Below, piece by piece: positions 43,431 through 54,639 of a stretch of DNA of 64,000 nucleotides. Under the pieces are notes generated by a model, which saw only the letters and a program-made list of their open reading frames with translations, made no database searches and was not told where the DNA came from. A program made the position numbers and the translations under genes. This DNA comes from Deinandra increscens subsp. villosa. Taxonomy: Eukaryota; Streptophyta; Magnoliopsida; Asterales; Asteraceae. Location: assembly GCA_039602395.1 (NCBI GenBank), contig JBCNJP010000025.1, positions 98,311,265 to 98,375,264 on the forward strand. The letters are read 5' to 3'. Every line of letters starts with the position of its first letter. Within the stretch, counting starts at the first letter, position 1.

Positions 43431-43458
43431 CACACGACTAAGATGGTGTGCAAGTTAT

Positions 43459-43860
43459 CTATACTATATTAAAATTAAAGATCTAGTTAAATACAACACT
43501 ATAAACAATTAGATATATAAATACAATGGTGTAAAACTAAAATTAAAACCAAAGAAACAATTAAAACATGATTTAAAAAAAATAAAAATAAAATATTAAT
43601 AAAGGTGTTGTCAAAATAGGCATACAAAACAATTACATTTATCTAACGTTACATAAAGAAAATGAAAATAAAAAATTGTGTAATAACCAAAATGCTTAAA
43701 CTATTGAATTTACGGCCTAAAATTTATGTTATAGCGTTGTACCTATTGAATTGGGGAAAGTTTCAATTCACCATTTGTTTCGAATCACAAATAAAATTTA
43801 GAATGAAATTAGTTCATCTTCATCATTTACCTCTGGCCCAAGCAAGAAACACATAAACTA
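43459..43860 (+). mobile_element. Helitron-like terminus and dispersed repeat, copy 1
   Basis: It starts with TCTATACTATATTAAAA, a typical plant Helitron 5' end. It continues into AAATACAACACTATAAACAATTAG and CGGCCTAAAATTTATGTTA, sequence shared with copies at about 52600-52990 and 61120-61540. AT-rich and non-coding. Confidence 0.5.
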
Positions 43861-44039
43861 TTAACGAGAAACTAACTTCGTTAAATATTTTTAACGGGGA
43901 TTGTTTGTAGAAAATAGTTAGATGTTGGGACCAGTGGCGAGAATATTCTCAAATGAGATTATTAGCGGCCAACCGGTGAAAGTTGAGATTATTAAAATCT
44001 AATTTTTCTTTTTATTATTCCATCATTTTTTTAACGACG

Positions 44040-44275
44040 TTTGGAACTACCTCAAAATCTCCAATACCCGAGTGAGCCTTCCTGAGACAAGATTACAACC
44101 GTTCATACAAGATTTGACACTTCAGGCTTGACTCACCCAATAACAACATCAAGAAGGAAACCCACCACTTGAAAAAAAAGAACCTGAATCAGGTTTGAAC
44201 TTGAGACCTCAAGGTCACCAAAATTCTAACATTTCTTTTCATTAAAATGACTTTTCTCTTACCAATTGGCTAGGA
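44040..44275 (-). mobile_element. tRNA-derived SINE (minus)
   Basis: On the minus strand an A-box-like TAGCCAATTGGTAAGAG and a B-box-like GGTCTCAAGTTCAAACCTG are followed by TTTTTTTCAAGTGGTGGG and a body ending near CTCACTCGGGTATTGGAG. A SINE is the simplest reading; flanking repeats were not resolved. Confidence 0.5.
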
Positions 44276-44709
44276 TCTTAAATGGCTAAACACTTCTTAT
44301 GGTTTAGTTAAGGTTGGTGCATAGTTTTTAGTCCTTTTATTGATTGTTCTGTGTTGAACACCTATTATATCTTAATGGAAGATATATATGTATAATCTTA
44401 GTATGTATTTGTTTAAATATTTTATACTAGATTTAGTATACTTGTCATCTGAAACCCAACCCAGAGGCAATACGAAACCCAATTAAACCGGTTTCATTGA
44501 ACAGGTATCAGACACATTTTTAAACACTAAAAAACAAATAAATCTGATATGATCTATCATAAACCTAATTAAATAAACCGAATATGTCCTCCAATTGGGA
44601 AAGAAAATTTGTGAAAAAAAATGTGTGAAAGAATATATGTAACAAATTATTGAGAGAACTTTGTGAAATCAAACGTAATATATGTTGGTTTTTTACATGT
44701 AAACAAATA

Positions 44710-45906
44710 GGAAAATTGGATTTTAATAATACCAGTTTTGCCTCATTGGCGGATAATAATACGAGTTTTAAAATTTACACACAATAATACCAATTAATGA
44801 GGTAGGTGCTAATAATGAAATACCGTTAGTTGAACACTAACGGTGTTAGTGATTTGCTGACGTGGCAATCTATGTTGCTTACTTGGCAGCTGACGTGGCA
44901 AAGTATGTGTTTCTTAATGAAGTTCTATAAATTGAAGGACTAATATTGTAATTTGAATAGAAATTTATAAAGAAAAAAAAAGGAAGGAGACTTGAAGTCT
45001 TGAACACCTCCCCGGCTCCCCCTCCGATCTCCCCCTCCGACTCCGACGACCCCGTTTGAGAGGCCACCCATTTCTGTTCGATTAGTTTTCCGGCGACGAG
45101 ATACAAAGCAGTTTTCCGGGCCACTCCGGTGGTATCTCAATCAGTTTATCACTCAAATCCATATCCAAACGCTCCAAATCTTCTCCACACCCATTTCTTA
45201 GATCAAATCAGTCACAACCTCATCATCTAGAACCATTTCCGGCGGCTGGAGGCCATGGCCGCTGCCGGGGTTCCGTCACAGCCGCGAGCCACCTCCAAAA
45301 CCGTCATCAACAAGATCAGAGGTCTACCTTTTGATCGGAAAGCAAGAGGGAAACGGAAAGAACTCAAAAGAAACGAGCCGATACCTTTTGATCGGAGGTC
45401 TAAACCGTGATTCCGGGACTGTCGGAGTTGTCTTGGTGGCTGCGGGTTGCTTATAAACCCTAGCCGCCGTCGTGAGAAGGAAATCGACCCAGGGAGTTGG
45501 AAATCGAACTCAGAAGGAAGAAGGGAAGGAGAGTGACAGATTTGGGCCGCACCTCCACCGTATTGTCGCCGCCGGACCACCGTGGCCGTCGGATTTTCTT
45601 CGCCGGGAAAATGGGGGAGGAAAATGAGTGAGGAGGGAGGCGGTGTGTTAATAGGGTTTTTATTTTTTTTATATAAAACCCTCATTTTTTATTAGTTTAC
45701 AAAACCACCCCTTTATTTTAATAAGTTGCTTTAAAAAACCATATAGATTGCCACGTCAGCAAATCACTAACACCGTTAGTGTTCAACTAACGGTATTTCA
45801 TTATTAGCACCTACCTCATTAATTGGTATTATTGTGTGCAAATTTTAAAACTCGTATTATTATTCGCCAATGAGACAAAACCGGTATTATTAAAATCCAA
45901 TTTTCC
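44710..45906. mobile_element. Pack-MULE-like element, long TIRs, 9-bp TSD
   Basis: The ends GGAAAATTGGATTTTAATAA and their inverted partner extend as inverted repeats of about 165 bp (44710-44875 and 45740-45906). An exact 9-bp direct repeat AAACAAATA flanks the element (44701-44709, 45907-45915). The GC-rich centre (45000-45650) is unlike the arms and looks like a captured 5' UTR plus first exon on the plus strand: ATG at 45255 reading MAAAGVPSQPRATSKTVINK, with GATCAGAGGTCTACC offering a donor. A 152-codon antisense ORF in the same segment is probably incidental. Confidence 0.85.
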
Positions 45907-45968
45907 AAACAAATATTAGCAATCTTTATGATTAAAAAACATAAAGTAAATTAGTTTTTCCAGTATAT

Positions 45969-46260
45969 TTTTTTGAACTGTCAACATTTTATTAAAAAGA
46001 AAACGAAGGACTAACAAGTCGCTAGATTACAGATAAATATCAAAAGTAATAAATATCAAAAGTAATGTTACACCCGACTAGCCAATCTAAACAAGCAATT
46101 TTCCCTCTATGCTTAAGTTACATGAAGTAAAGAAGCTTGATATTACAAAAAAACTTTAACAACCATCACCTTTCGATTGTTGAACACTTTATCAATTGTA
46201 GCGTTTCAGATACAACAAAAAGTTTTTTATAGAATTTAAGAAGATATATCTATGTCTGTA
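45969..46260 (-). mobile_element. LINE 3' end fragment (minus)
   Basis: On the minus strand the sequence ends TTTTTAATAAAATGTTGACAG, then TTCAAAAAAA, the same style of LINE 3' end as at 19230-19267 and 34681-34720. Upstream is degraded coding DNA without a clear frame. Confidence 0.45.
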
Positions 46261-46799
46261 TAATTAATTCTTTATAAAAAGTACCATTTGGTACCCAAAC
46301 TCTTTATAACCTTTGCTAGGAGACAAAACGTTGGCTGTTCTACCTAAATTCATTTTGTAATTTATCTATCTCACTCTCTCCTTCCGGATCTATTTTATAT
46401 TTTCTTTTGATCTTTGTGCTGTCAAAATTTCTTCATTTATTTCCACTTTATCCAACCTCAGATATTGGTACGTCACGTTTATGAAATCATAGTTTACTTA
46501 TATAAAGTATAAACATACACACACACATATATATACATTCTTTTAATTATATTAAATATTTTCTTATCTATTTTTCATGTCAACATAATATTCATTAAGG
46601 TTTATTATTAAGAGTTTATTAATTTTGTTTTTTATTTTTTAAGTATAAGAGGTATTTTAGTTATTTTAACACTAACATAACCAATAAATTTAACGTCCAT
46701 TCATGTTGGGGACGGTTCGTAACAAATTTTGCATATTGTTAAATATTGTTGAATGTTCTTTTGTACTTTCTCATATGTAAATACGAAAATCACAAATTC

Positions 46800-46943
46800 A
46801 GTAAAGAACCCGGGTCAATGTGGGAGTAGCCCAGTTGGTAGAGGCTTTGTCCTCTTAGTTGGAGGTCCTGGATTTAAATCCAGGCAATAATGTATTTGGT
46901 GTAAATAAATATTTGGTGTTAAAAAAAAGTAAAGCACCGGGAC
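46800..46943 (+). mobile_element. Short tRNA-derived SINE
   Basis: GGGAGTAGCCCAGTTGGTAG (A box) and CCTGGATTTAAATCCAGG (a paired T-arm/B box) are followed by TTAAAAAAAA. Direct repeats AGTAAAGAACCCGGG (46800-46814) and AGTAAAGCACCGGGA (from 46928) flank the insertion. The acceptor stem does not close, so it is not a functional tRNA gene. Confidence 0.65.
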
Positions 46944-49900
46944 TTTTTTACACTTAACTCTATTTTAAATAATATAATTGATGCAAATTTAATAGCACAA
47001 GATGTTCTGATATCTAACATAAAACTAGTAAAATCTAAAAGTACAAATAATAAAAATCACAATAAATACCCAAAATAATTCAACTTGTTTAACAAAATCT
47101 AGATCTGAAAGTTATTAAATGCACTAAAAAAGAAAAATAATAAAAAAAGATATTTAGGATTAGGTTCAAATAAAAATGTTTTTAAGTCTACAAATCCTAG
47201 GGTGCAAATGAGCAAATTCGATGCCGTTCATGAGCTATTCGAAATCGAATCGATAAAAAAACTCAAAACAAGTCAGGCCTTCTTCTCAAGCCCTGACCGA
47301 GCTCAAGCGCTGAAACATCACCTGTTTAATAAACGAGCTTAAACCCGAGTTCTATATATTTTTCACACATAGTTTATAACTTCAACACTAACATACCCAT
47401 CATATCATTTCCGGATACAACTCATTTTATACCTATTAAATTAATAAAAGTAATAGATGTCAAAATAATATTACCTGTAGCTAATAGATAACATTTTCAT
47501 ATGGAAAAATAATAATAATAATAACGTAACATCAACCAGAAGAAAAAAAAAACTTCCACTACACATTATTAATGAGGAAAGAAGTTGCAGTCAAGAAAAA
47601 TTAAATTTTAAATTTCTACAAAACATACATCATCATCTCACTTATAATTCCAAATAAAATACATTTTAAAGAGACTTCATAACATTTTAAAAGAGACTTC
47701 ATAACGACTATCGGTTATTTGGCCGAATGATATTCATAATGAAAGAAAGACTCGAGACTAAAAGGACACCAGTTTGATTTCTGAGCCTGATAAGTTTTTA
47801 ATTCGATCACTTACGAAGATGGTTTTCCTTAGAAACTCATCTGGTATAAATAGTCTTTAATTGAACCTTAGAAAAAACAAAAAAAAAACTTCATAACTTA
47901 ATTTTTTTTTATTTATAGATTTTATCTTATAAAATAGCCTTTGAGCTTTATGCTTTAAATTTTAAAAGGCTTCAACTCTAAACTTTTTTTTATCTATATA
48001 TTGTTAGTTAATGAAAATAAATATATTCATTAATGCAGGTGAAGAGCTGCGACTAAGTGGATCGGATTAAACCCGGTCCGGATATACTTAAATTGGTTAG
48101 CAACAGAAGTAGGTGTCAAGCGCATGTCTTTCTAAATCTGTAATGATATCACATCATGAAGCGACCACACAATCTTCACTTTCTCTCAATTAACGAGACG
48201 CTGCCATGTGTCTTTTAAGAAAGGTGTGACAAATGGTAGCCAATCATGATGTAACAATCAAAAGTGTAATATATATATCTCATTGTAAACCCCAAATGGT
48301 ATGCTCTAACATTGAGAGAAATTGTATTACATTTTACCAAAGATTGAGTAATAAACATAATTTTACTTATCTTCAGCAAGTAAAGTATAAAATTATAAAT
48401 ACTACTAAATGACATTTTAAGGTCAAACAATCTTCTGTTTTCGTAGTGTTTACTGTCTTCGTTCTGCTATTAACTTTATAAAAGAAATGACTTTAACTTG
48501 AACACTATCGCGCTTATAAATATATACCATTGTAATTTACAACATCATAAACATTATGACACTCTATAAATGACATTACACATGATAAAAACTTCACGTG
48601 TTAAACACGACATATGGTGAACCTAAACTTAAAATTTTGGTTGCGGCAATTTGCTGTCATAACAACCTAATCAATAAATATATTTTTAATTTAATAATAA
48701 TTTCTGTTAAAGATTTAAGCAACAAGATGTTATGATGCATTTTAATAAGTGTCGTGTTTAATTATTTTAATCTAAGCAAACCCATTTTTTGATTCCATAG
48801 GCTCTGTCAACGGTAAAGTGTTTGTTTGCATGTCAATTGTTTATGTTTTAGTGGGAGATAAGTGCACGCATCTGGCGTGCGTGATTTAGTTGGAATTATT
48901 CCCTCACAACTAATAATAATTCATTAAAAAGGAAATTATTTATTTATTTTAAATAACACAAATAAACTATTTATTATACTTCTTTTTTAACGACAATCTG
49001 GCTCAGGGGTGTATCGGAACTAGTTACCCCGTACATGTCACTATCCTGAGTTTGAACCTCATAGCGGAGGAAACCCAAAAGCGCCCCTCATCTGCATCAT
49101 CGGGCGGGAACCAGACAAACCCATAAACCATTCCTTGTGACTCGGGATCAAGCACAATGCTCAATCCTTCACTGCACACCAATATCTCACAAAGTGGTGT
49201 AAGTGAGACTCAAACTTGGGTCATTTCAACTATTTTGGGTCCTACCGGGATACACCCCCATTCTAAATCCACACCACTATATGTCGCGTATAGAGTTCAA
49301 ATTCAATACGATGTTGTACAATGGATCAGTACAAGTTTGTCAGCATGGGGCTATATGTCGCATATAGCCCTATATATGGCATAAAACGTCGAAAAAATAT
49401 AATTTCCTTACATTCAAAAGGGGGGGGGGGGGGGCAGTATTTTGTTTTTTCCCTATACGCTATACACCTTTTTTCGATGTTTTGGTCACGGTTTTTAAAG
49501 ATTTTGTTTTTCCTTTACTCCCCATCATATTTATCACATCCAATTCAATAAAATCAAGTATAAACATGTGATATATTCAATTACGTTTAAACAGTTAAAT
49601 TCACGTAACACGTTCGCATGCAAATTGTAACACGTATCGGTTTTTTATTAATCACCAATGTTTCGAGACTCCACTATGTGTGTGATGTTTTGTGTTGTGT
49701 TTTAAGAATACTAGACTCATCTAATACTCTAATTGACACGCTACGCCTATATACGTGATTCCCGGTTTTAATAGTTTTATCAATTTTTGATGTTCGGATC
49801 TCACCCGACACGTCAGATTGTCACAGAAAATACACTCTGCATGTTTCATGTTTGTGCAGGTTAAGTCCAAATCCACACAGTTCATAGGGACCAATTTAGA

Positions 49901-50790
49901 CGGTTATGCCACGTGTAGTGCATCCGTGATACGTGCGCATTCAACCAATCGTAGTACAACATGAATTAGGTATGATTCCCTTCTACAAGGTACGTACGCA
50001 CGCACGCGTTCATGCACTGCATCTATTAATACCAACGCATTGAGATACTTTTCTTTGCTATGCCCTCGTTCTCTTTATACCATTATCACACACACCATCT
50101 TCTATGATCGAGTTACTGATTCAGAAGCCAGATGATTGATATAGAGATAATCTACTTCATGTGACGGCTTAACACGCTTTTATGTGTACGGGTTCTCTCT
50201 CACCGTTCCGGTTTTGTACTGCAACTCCATACTTGCTCCTGTTACGTTCAGATGCGGACGTGTTGGTTCGAGTGACATATTAGAGAATTGATCGATTGTA
50301 TCACCCGATCGACTTTGATTTCTACTGATGGCTTGTTCATCTCTTGCTCTATCTGATATTTCAAAAACCTAAACGATATAGAAAAAGGAGGCTTAGCTTC
50401 TCGCAAAGCATGTGGGGGATTGCGTTTTTAATTTTTAATTTTTTATATACTTTCTTGTTTATTTAATGAAAATTAGTTTTTTATATTTTTATTAAAAAAA
50501 ATGTTAAGATAATTTCAGAATTTCAATCACCATGTTCAAGATAGGTTTAAGATAATTTAAGATACTATGAGTAAAATTAACATAAAATTAACATGAAATG
50601 TTCCTAACGACTTAATTTGTAACACAATTTTCTACCTATCTTTTGTCCCTTGCGACACATTATTTATATATAATGGCATATCGGTTTCAGCTCCATGCAT
50701 GTGATGCATATAAATATATAAATAAATATATATATAGATCCACATGTGTCCATATATAAAAAACATGTACATATTTTTATTAAAATATAT
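46944..50790. other. Long AT-rich spacer upstream of the ERF gene
   Basis: No gene is supported. A tRNA/SINE-like piece may lie at about 48995-49110 (GCTCAGGGGTGTATCGG, then GAGTTTGAACCTC). A G15 run is at 49420-49434. The distal part (about 49600-50600) may include ERF regulatory DNA, but no element could be assigned. Confidence 0.45.
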
Positions 50791-50791
50791 C

Positions 50792-50803
50792 TATATATAT
50801 ATA
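50792..50803 (+). promoter_or_regulatory. Candidate TATA box for the ERF gene
   Basis: TATATATATATA lies about 88 bp before the ATG at 50891. It is embedded in a longer TA-rich stretch, so the exact core is uncertain. Confidence 0.4.
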
Positions 50804-50890
50804 CACTAACACACTCACCAAAACAATAAACAGTCACCAGAAACAAGATCTCCATTGAAAAACGCCTCCATATCTTTCCTGTTCTGAAAT

Positions 50891-52042
50891 ATGGCATTTT
50901 CCGGCGATCACGCTCATGATCCGATCTGCATCCCCGAAGAAGACGATCTCCATTTACCGGAGAATCTCCTCGAAGATCTCCATGACATTTTACAAAGCTT
51001 TCCACCGGAAACTACAACTTTACCGGAAAGTGATTTTTCCGATGACGTAGTTGTCGTCGGAAATGTGCAGCCGGAATGTGATAAAACGGCAAAGAAGAAG
51101 AAGAAAACGGCAAACGCGCAGGCGGATTGGACGCGGTATAGGGGGATTAGGCGGCGGCCGTGGGGGAAGTTCGCGGCGGAGGTGACGAATCCGATGAAAA
51201 AACGGACGAGAATGTGGCTGGGGACGTTTGATACGCCGGAGGAGGCGGCGTTTGCGTATGATAAAGCCGCTTTTGAGCTTCACGGCTCACGAGCCAAGCT
51301 TAACTTCCCTCTCTTGATCGGCTCCGATCATCGGAAAACTAACGTGTTACCGTCTCGAGATCCGTCTCCCCCGGCGCCGTCCTCGTCGTCCTCGACCTCG
51401 GCCGGGAAAAAACAGCGGAAAAGACAGAAGAAAAACCCGGCGGCTCAGTCGGCGGGTTATTCGGCTTCGGCGACTTCAAACGACGCCGTGGTGGAGCAGC
51501 CGTCGACTACGACTAGCGCTACGGAGGAGGAGGTGGGGAGTGAGTGTGACTCGTTGTGGAATTCTCAACTGGATTCACTGATTTCCGATCACTTTATTCC
51601 CTCCGGCACGGTGGCGCCGCCGTTCACGGCGGCGCCGGTGGTTGACTTGGACTTGAATTGGGAACTCCATATCGACACATCCATTTTCGACCAAATTTTA
51701 GGGGAAAACAATATCGAGCCGCCGCCGCCGCCAACCGCCGCCGTAGAGGTGGCCGCCGGTGACTTACCATGGGACTTTTTGGTGCAAAATTCGGTTGAAG
51801 TAAGTAAACCGGCGGAGTTTTTTAACACGTGTGATTCGCCTTTGGAAATCGATATTGACACGTCAATATTCGAGAGTATTTTTGGGGAAAACGCGGCTGA
51901 GGTGGCAGGTGTCAGCGGTGGTTACACGGCGGAGGAGGGCGGTTGTGATTTTGTGTCACTGTGGAATTGCCAGATGGAGATGGTAACGCCGCCGTCATCT
52001 AGCTACGCCACCGCCGTGACGACGGAGGAAGTTGTTTGGTGA
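50891..52042 (+). CDS. AP2/ERF-domain transcription factor (intronless)
   Basis: 383 aa. A Lys-rich nuclear-localisation-like stretch at 68-72 precedes a single AP2/ERF domain at about 83-140 (YRGIRRRPWGKFAAEV, MWLGTFDTPEEAAFAYDKAA, HGSRAKLNFP). Such factors bind GCC-box-type promoter elements. At the two subgroup-defining sites, Ala14 fits the ERF class, but position 19 is Asn (VTNP) rather than the usual Asp. After a Ser-rich and basic linker (160-182), the acidic C-terminus contains two pairs of repeated motifs, SLWNxQ (221 and 356) and IDTSIFxxIxGEN (261 and 322), arranged as mirror images. Probably activation modules (inference). Ethylene/stress or developmental role unknown. Confidence 0.93.
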   Translation: MAFSGDHAHDPICIPEEDDLHLPENLLEDLHDILQSFPPETTTLPESDFSDDVVVVGNVQPECDKTAKKKKKTANAQADWTRYRGIRRRPWGKFAAEVTNPMKKRTRMWLGTFDTPEEAAFAYDKAAFELHGSRAKLNFPLLIGSDHRKTNVLPSRDPSPPAPSSSSSTSAGKKQRKRQKKNPAAQSAGYSASATSNDAVVEQPSTTTSATEEEVGSECDSLWNSQLDSLISDHFIPSGTVAPPFTAAPVVDLDLNWELHIDTSIFDQILGENNIEPPPPPTAAVEVAAGDLPWDFLVQNSVEVSKPAEFFNTCDSPLEIDIDTSIFESIFGENAAEVAGVSGGYTAEEGGCDFVSLWNCQMEMVTPPSSSYATAVTTEEVVW

Positions 52043-52485
52043 CGGGTTTTTAAATAAATGAATTTCATTCATAGTGGTTATTTAAGTTGTATAACTGAAC
52101 ATTACGAGAATAATTATTAGATTTGCACTTTGTAGCATTCAAAATAATGCTTATTTCGGATACTTTCATATCCCGTTGAAATCAATATCAAAAGATAGAG
52201 TACAATTATGAAAAAAAATCATACTAATTATTAATCCGATTCATAAACCGATGAAAAAAAAATTGAAAACTACTTTATAATCATCATTTACCATTTAAGT
52301 GTGTAACATAATTAACCACTGATTTAAAAGAAATATTAAAGTGTATAAAGCTTACTTTATGATTTTGATTACCCACAACGAAAATATTTTTAAATTAATA
52401 TATTCTTTTCTTTTTATATTAGTCATTTCCGTTGTTATCCGACGTATTACGTATTACTTTACTATATAATTAAGATTTAATATAA
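52043..52485. other. ERF 3' flank
   Basis: Probable 3' UTR and AT-rich spacer. No further feature is seen. Confidence 0.5.
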
Positions 52486-53095
52486 CTAGATTTTACTATC
52501 CACATTTTGTCATGGGAATAATGTGGGTGTAAAAAACGGTTTTATTGTTAAAACGATGTAAATAAAACAAAACAAAAAAACGTAACAACGCTAAAATTAA
52601 AAGTCTGATTAAATATAACACTATAAACAATTAGATATGTAAAGACAACGGTGTGAAACTAACATTAAAACAAATTAAACGTTTAAAAAGAATGAAAAAA
52701 TATTAATTGAAGTGTTGCCGCATACACATAAAATAACTGTATTTCTATAATGCTACGTTAAAAACAAAAATAAAAAAAAAGTTATGTAACAACAAAAATG
52801 TTTAATTTATTGAGTTTACAACCTAAAACCTATGCATGACTGTACACATTACATTACCAACTCGTGTGCTAAATTCGTTGAGAATGAAAATCAATAAAAA
52901 AATATATGTTACACGACCGTACATATTACAACATCAACTCTTTGGTTAATTGGTTAAACTCCTTGTGTTCAAATAAAATATTAAAAAAAACCAAAAAAGA
53001 TTAATAAAGACAAAAAAACAAAAAAAAAAATTAATAATGATATAGACCAAAAATAAAATAGACGAAAAAAACACAATTGTGTTTTGTATATATAG
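52486..53095 (-). mobile_element. Helitron-like repeat, copy 2 (minus-strand 3' end at left)
   Basis: On the minus strand the left edge reads CACATTATTCCCATGAC..AATGTG, a stem with CACATT/AATGTG, then GATAGTAAAATCTAG and T. Hairpin plus CTAG/T fits a Helitron 3' end. The body (from about 52600) shares AAATATAACACTATAAACAATTAG and TACAACCTAAAACCTATG with the repeats at 43459 and 61120. Non-coding. Confidence 0.5.
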
Positions 53096-54639
53096 GTAAT
53101 AACGATGCGAGAGAACGAACCCATCACCATCATTTATGGGGTGATCGGAAAATTAAACACAAGAAACGAACACCTTCAACAAATCCCTCCAATGCTGTAT
53201 CGTTTGACACACGAGCAGCTTTCCCCAGATGGATATGAGACTGCTTTTACACAACCCAACTAAACCTAAATTGTTACTCTATTCACAACCCAATCTCAAT
53301 TCTAAATTCCACTAACAGTTTATTCTTAAATAAACACAACTTAAGATACTTTTTATCATATTAAAGTAACAATTTTATTTTCAAACAGATAAACTATTTA
53401 TTTTCTGTGTAGAAGTTAACAAGACTATTTTACTGTTTTTAATATGTTTTCAGTAGATGTTTTAATGATGTCCTGAAACTTTGCCATCTTATTTAAAAAA
53501 TTACATACATCCATCTTGTTTAAACAAAAATTACATATTTTCTAAACATAAAATGTACAATAAGCACGATTTAAGAAAATATATACAAGTATACAAGTTT
53601 AAATGATAATTTGCTCTAAAACAAATGTATAAAACTGGGTATTTTTTTAAAAAGTTTTAGGTACAGTTTTTTTTTAAGAGGTAAAAAGTCTGCGTACATC
53701 TGTAGAAGAAGAGATAGACCAAACATTTGCGGTCTGTAAGAAGAAGACTACTTGTTTTCCTGAATTGAAGGGGGTGACTAGATGGAGGTCTACTACCTAT
53801 GGAAGGGGCAACGGGATGGAGTACGATTGCCGGTGGAGAGTGTCGGCCGATGGAGGACGACCGCCGGTGATAGGGGGCGATAATTTGAAGAATTAAATTA
53901 GAAGAGGTTAGACCACATTTACACCAAGAAGAGCCCGCATAAACATTTTTTAATGAAACATCTTAAAAAAAAAAACAATATGCAAACCTAAACGTATGCA
54001 CAACATGACATAAGAGGACATTAAAAACAAGCACCATCTTGATATTAAAAGTTACTACAAAAAACTAAATTGTTGAAATATTGATATGAAAAGAAATATT
54101 AAATGAGAACCGATAGTATTCCTAAAGAATATGACAAAAAATAACCAACCATAAATTTGGTGTGGAAAACAAGTTTTGGAGTTTTTTCTTTTTCTCCTTT
54201 TGACCAACCAACAACCAGTTTGGTCACCAATGGAGGCGGTCTTAAGAAGGGTAGCAAATAGAGATCACTTTCTGTACATCAATTAGGGACCTTACACAAA
54301 ATTTGATCAGCAACAAACCATTCCGACTCTCCAGCGAGTCCACGAGTGCCACGATCATATGCACAATGATCCCCTTATCTAAGCAACAACACTTTTAAAT
54401 AACATGAATGGGATATCTAACCACAAGGCCACATCAAAACTATTCCAAAAAGTCTATAAACCAACACAGATTGATGATTCCTCAAATACTAGAATTCATA
54501 GTCATTTAAACTCCAAATGTTCAAAAAAATGATGCATCTCTCTGTGAAAGCAGTTGTATCATGTCTTGTAATGTTGAGAAATCTAGCTAGCCTGTGCAAC
54601 AATCCCCATCCCACAACAGTGATTGCTCTTTAGCACTCT
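53096..54639. other. Intergenic spacer between ERF and CSN7
   Basis: The 53100-53240 segment is GC-richer and has a few open stretches but no domain. A purine-rich GGAGGAC/GGTGATAGGGGG stretch lies at 53790-53880. No gene is called. Confidence 0.45.

Noticed and set aside
45227..45685. 152-codon minus-strand ORF in the MULE interior
   Set aside because: Low-complexity Pro/Arg/Ser composition and no domain; the plus strand looks more exon-like.
46821..46886. Possible tRNA gene
   Set aside because: The T-arm pairs but the acceptor stem does not, and flanking direct repeats plus an A-rich tail identify it as a SINE.
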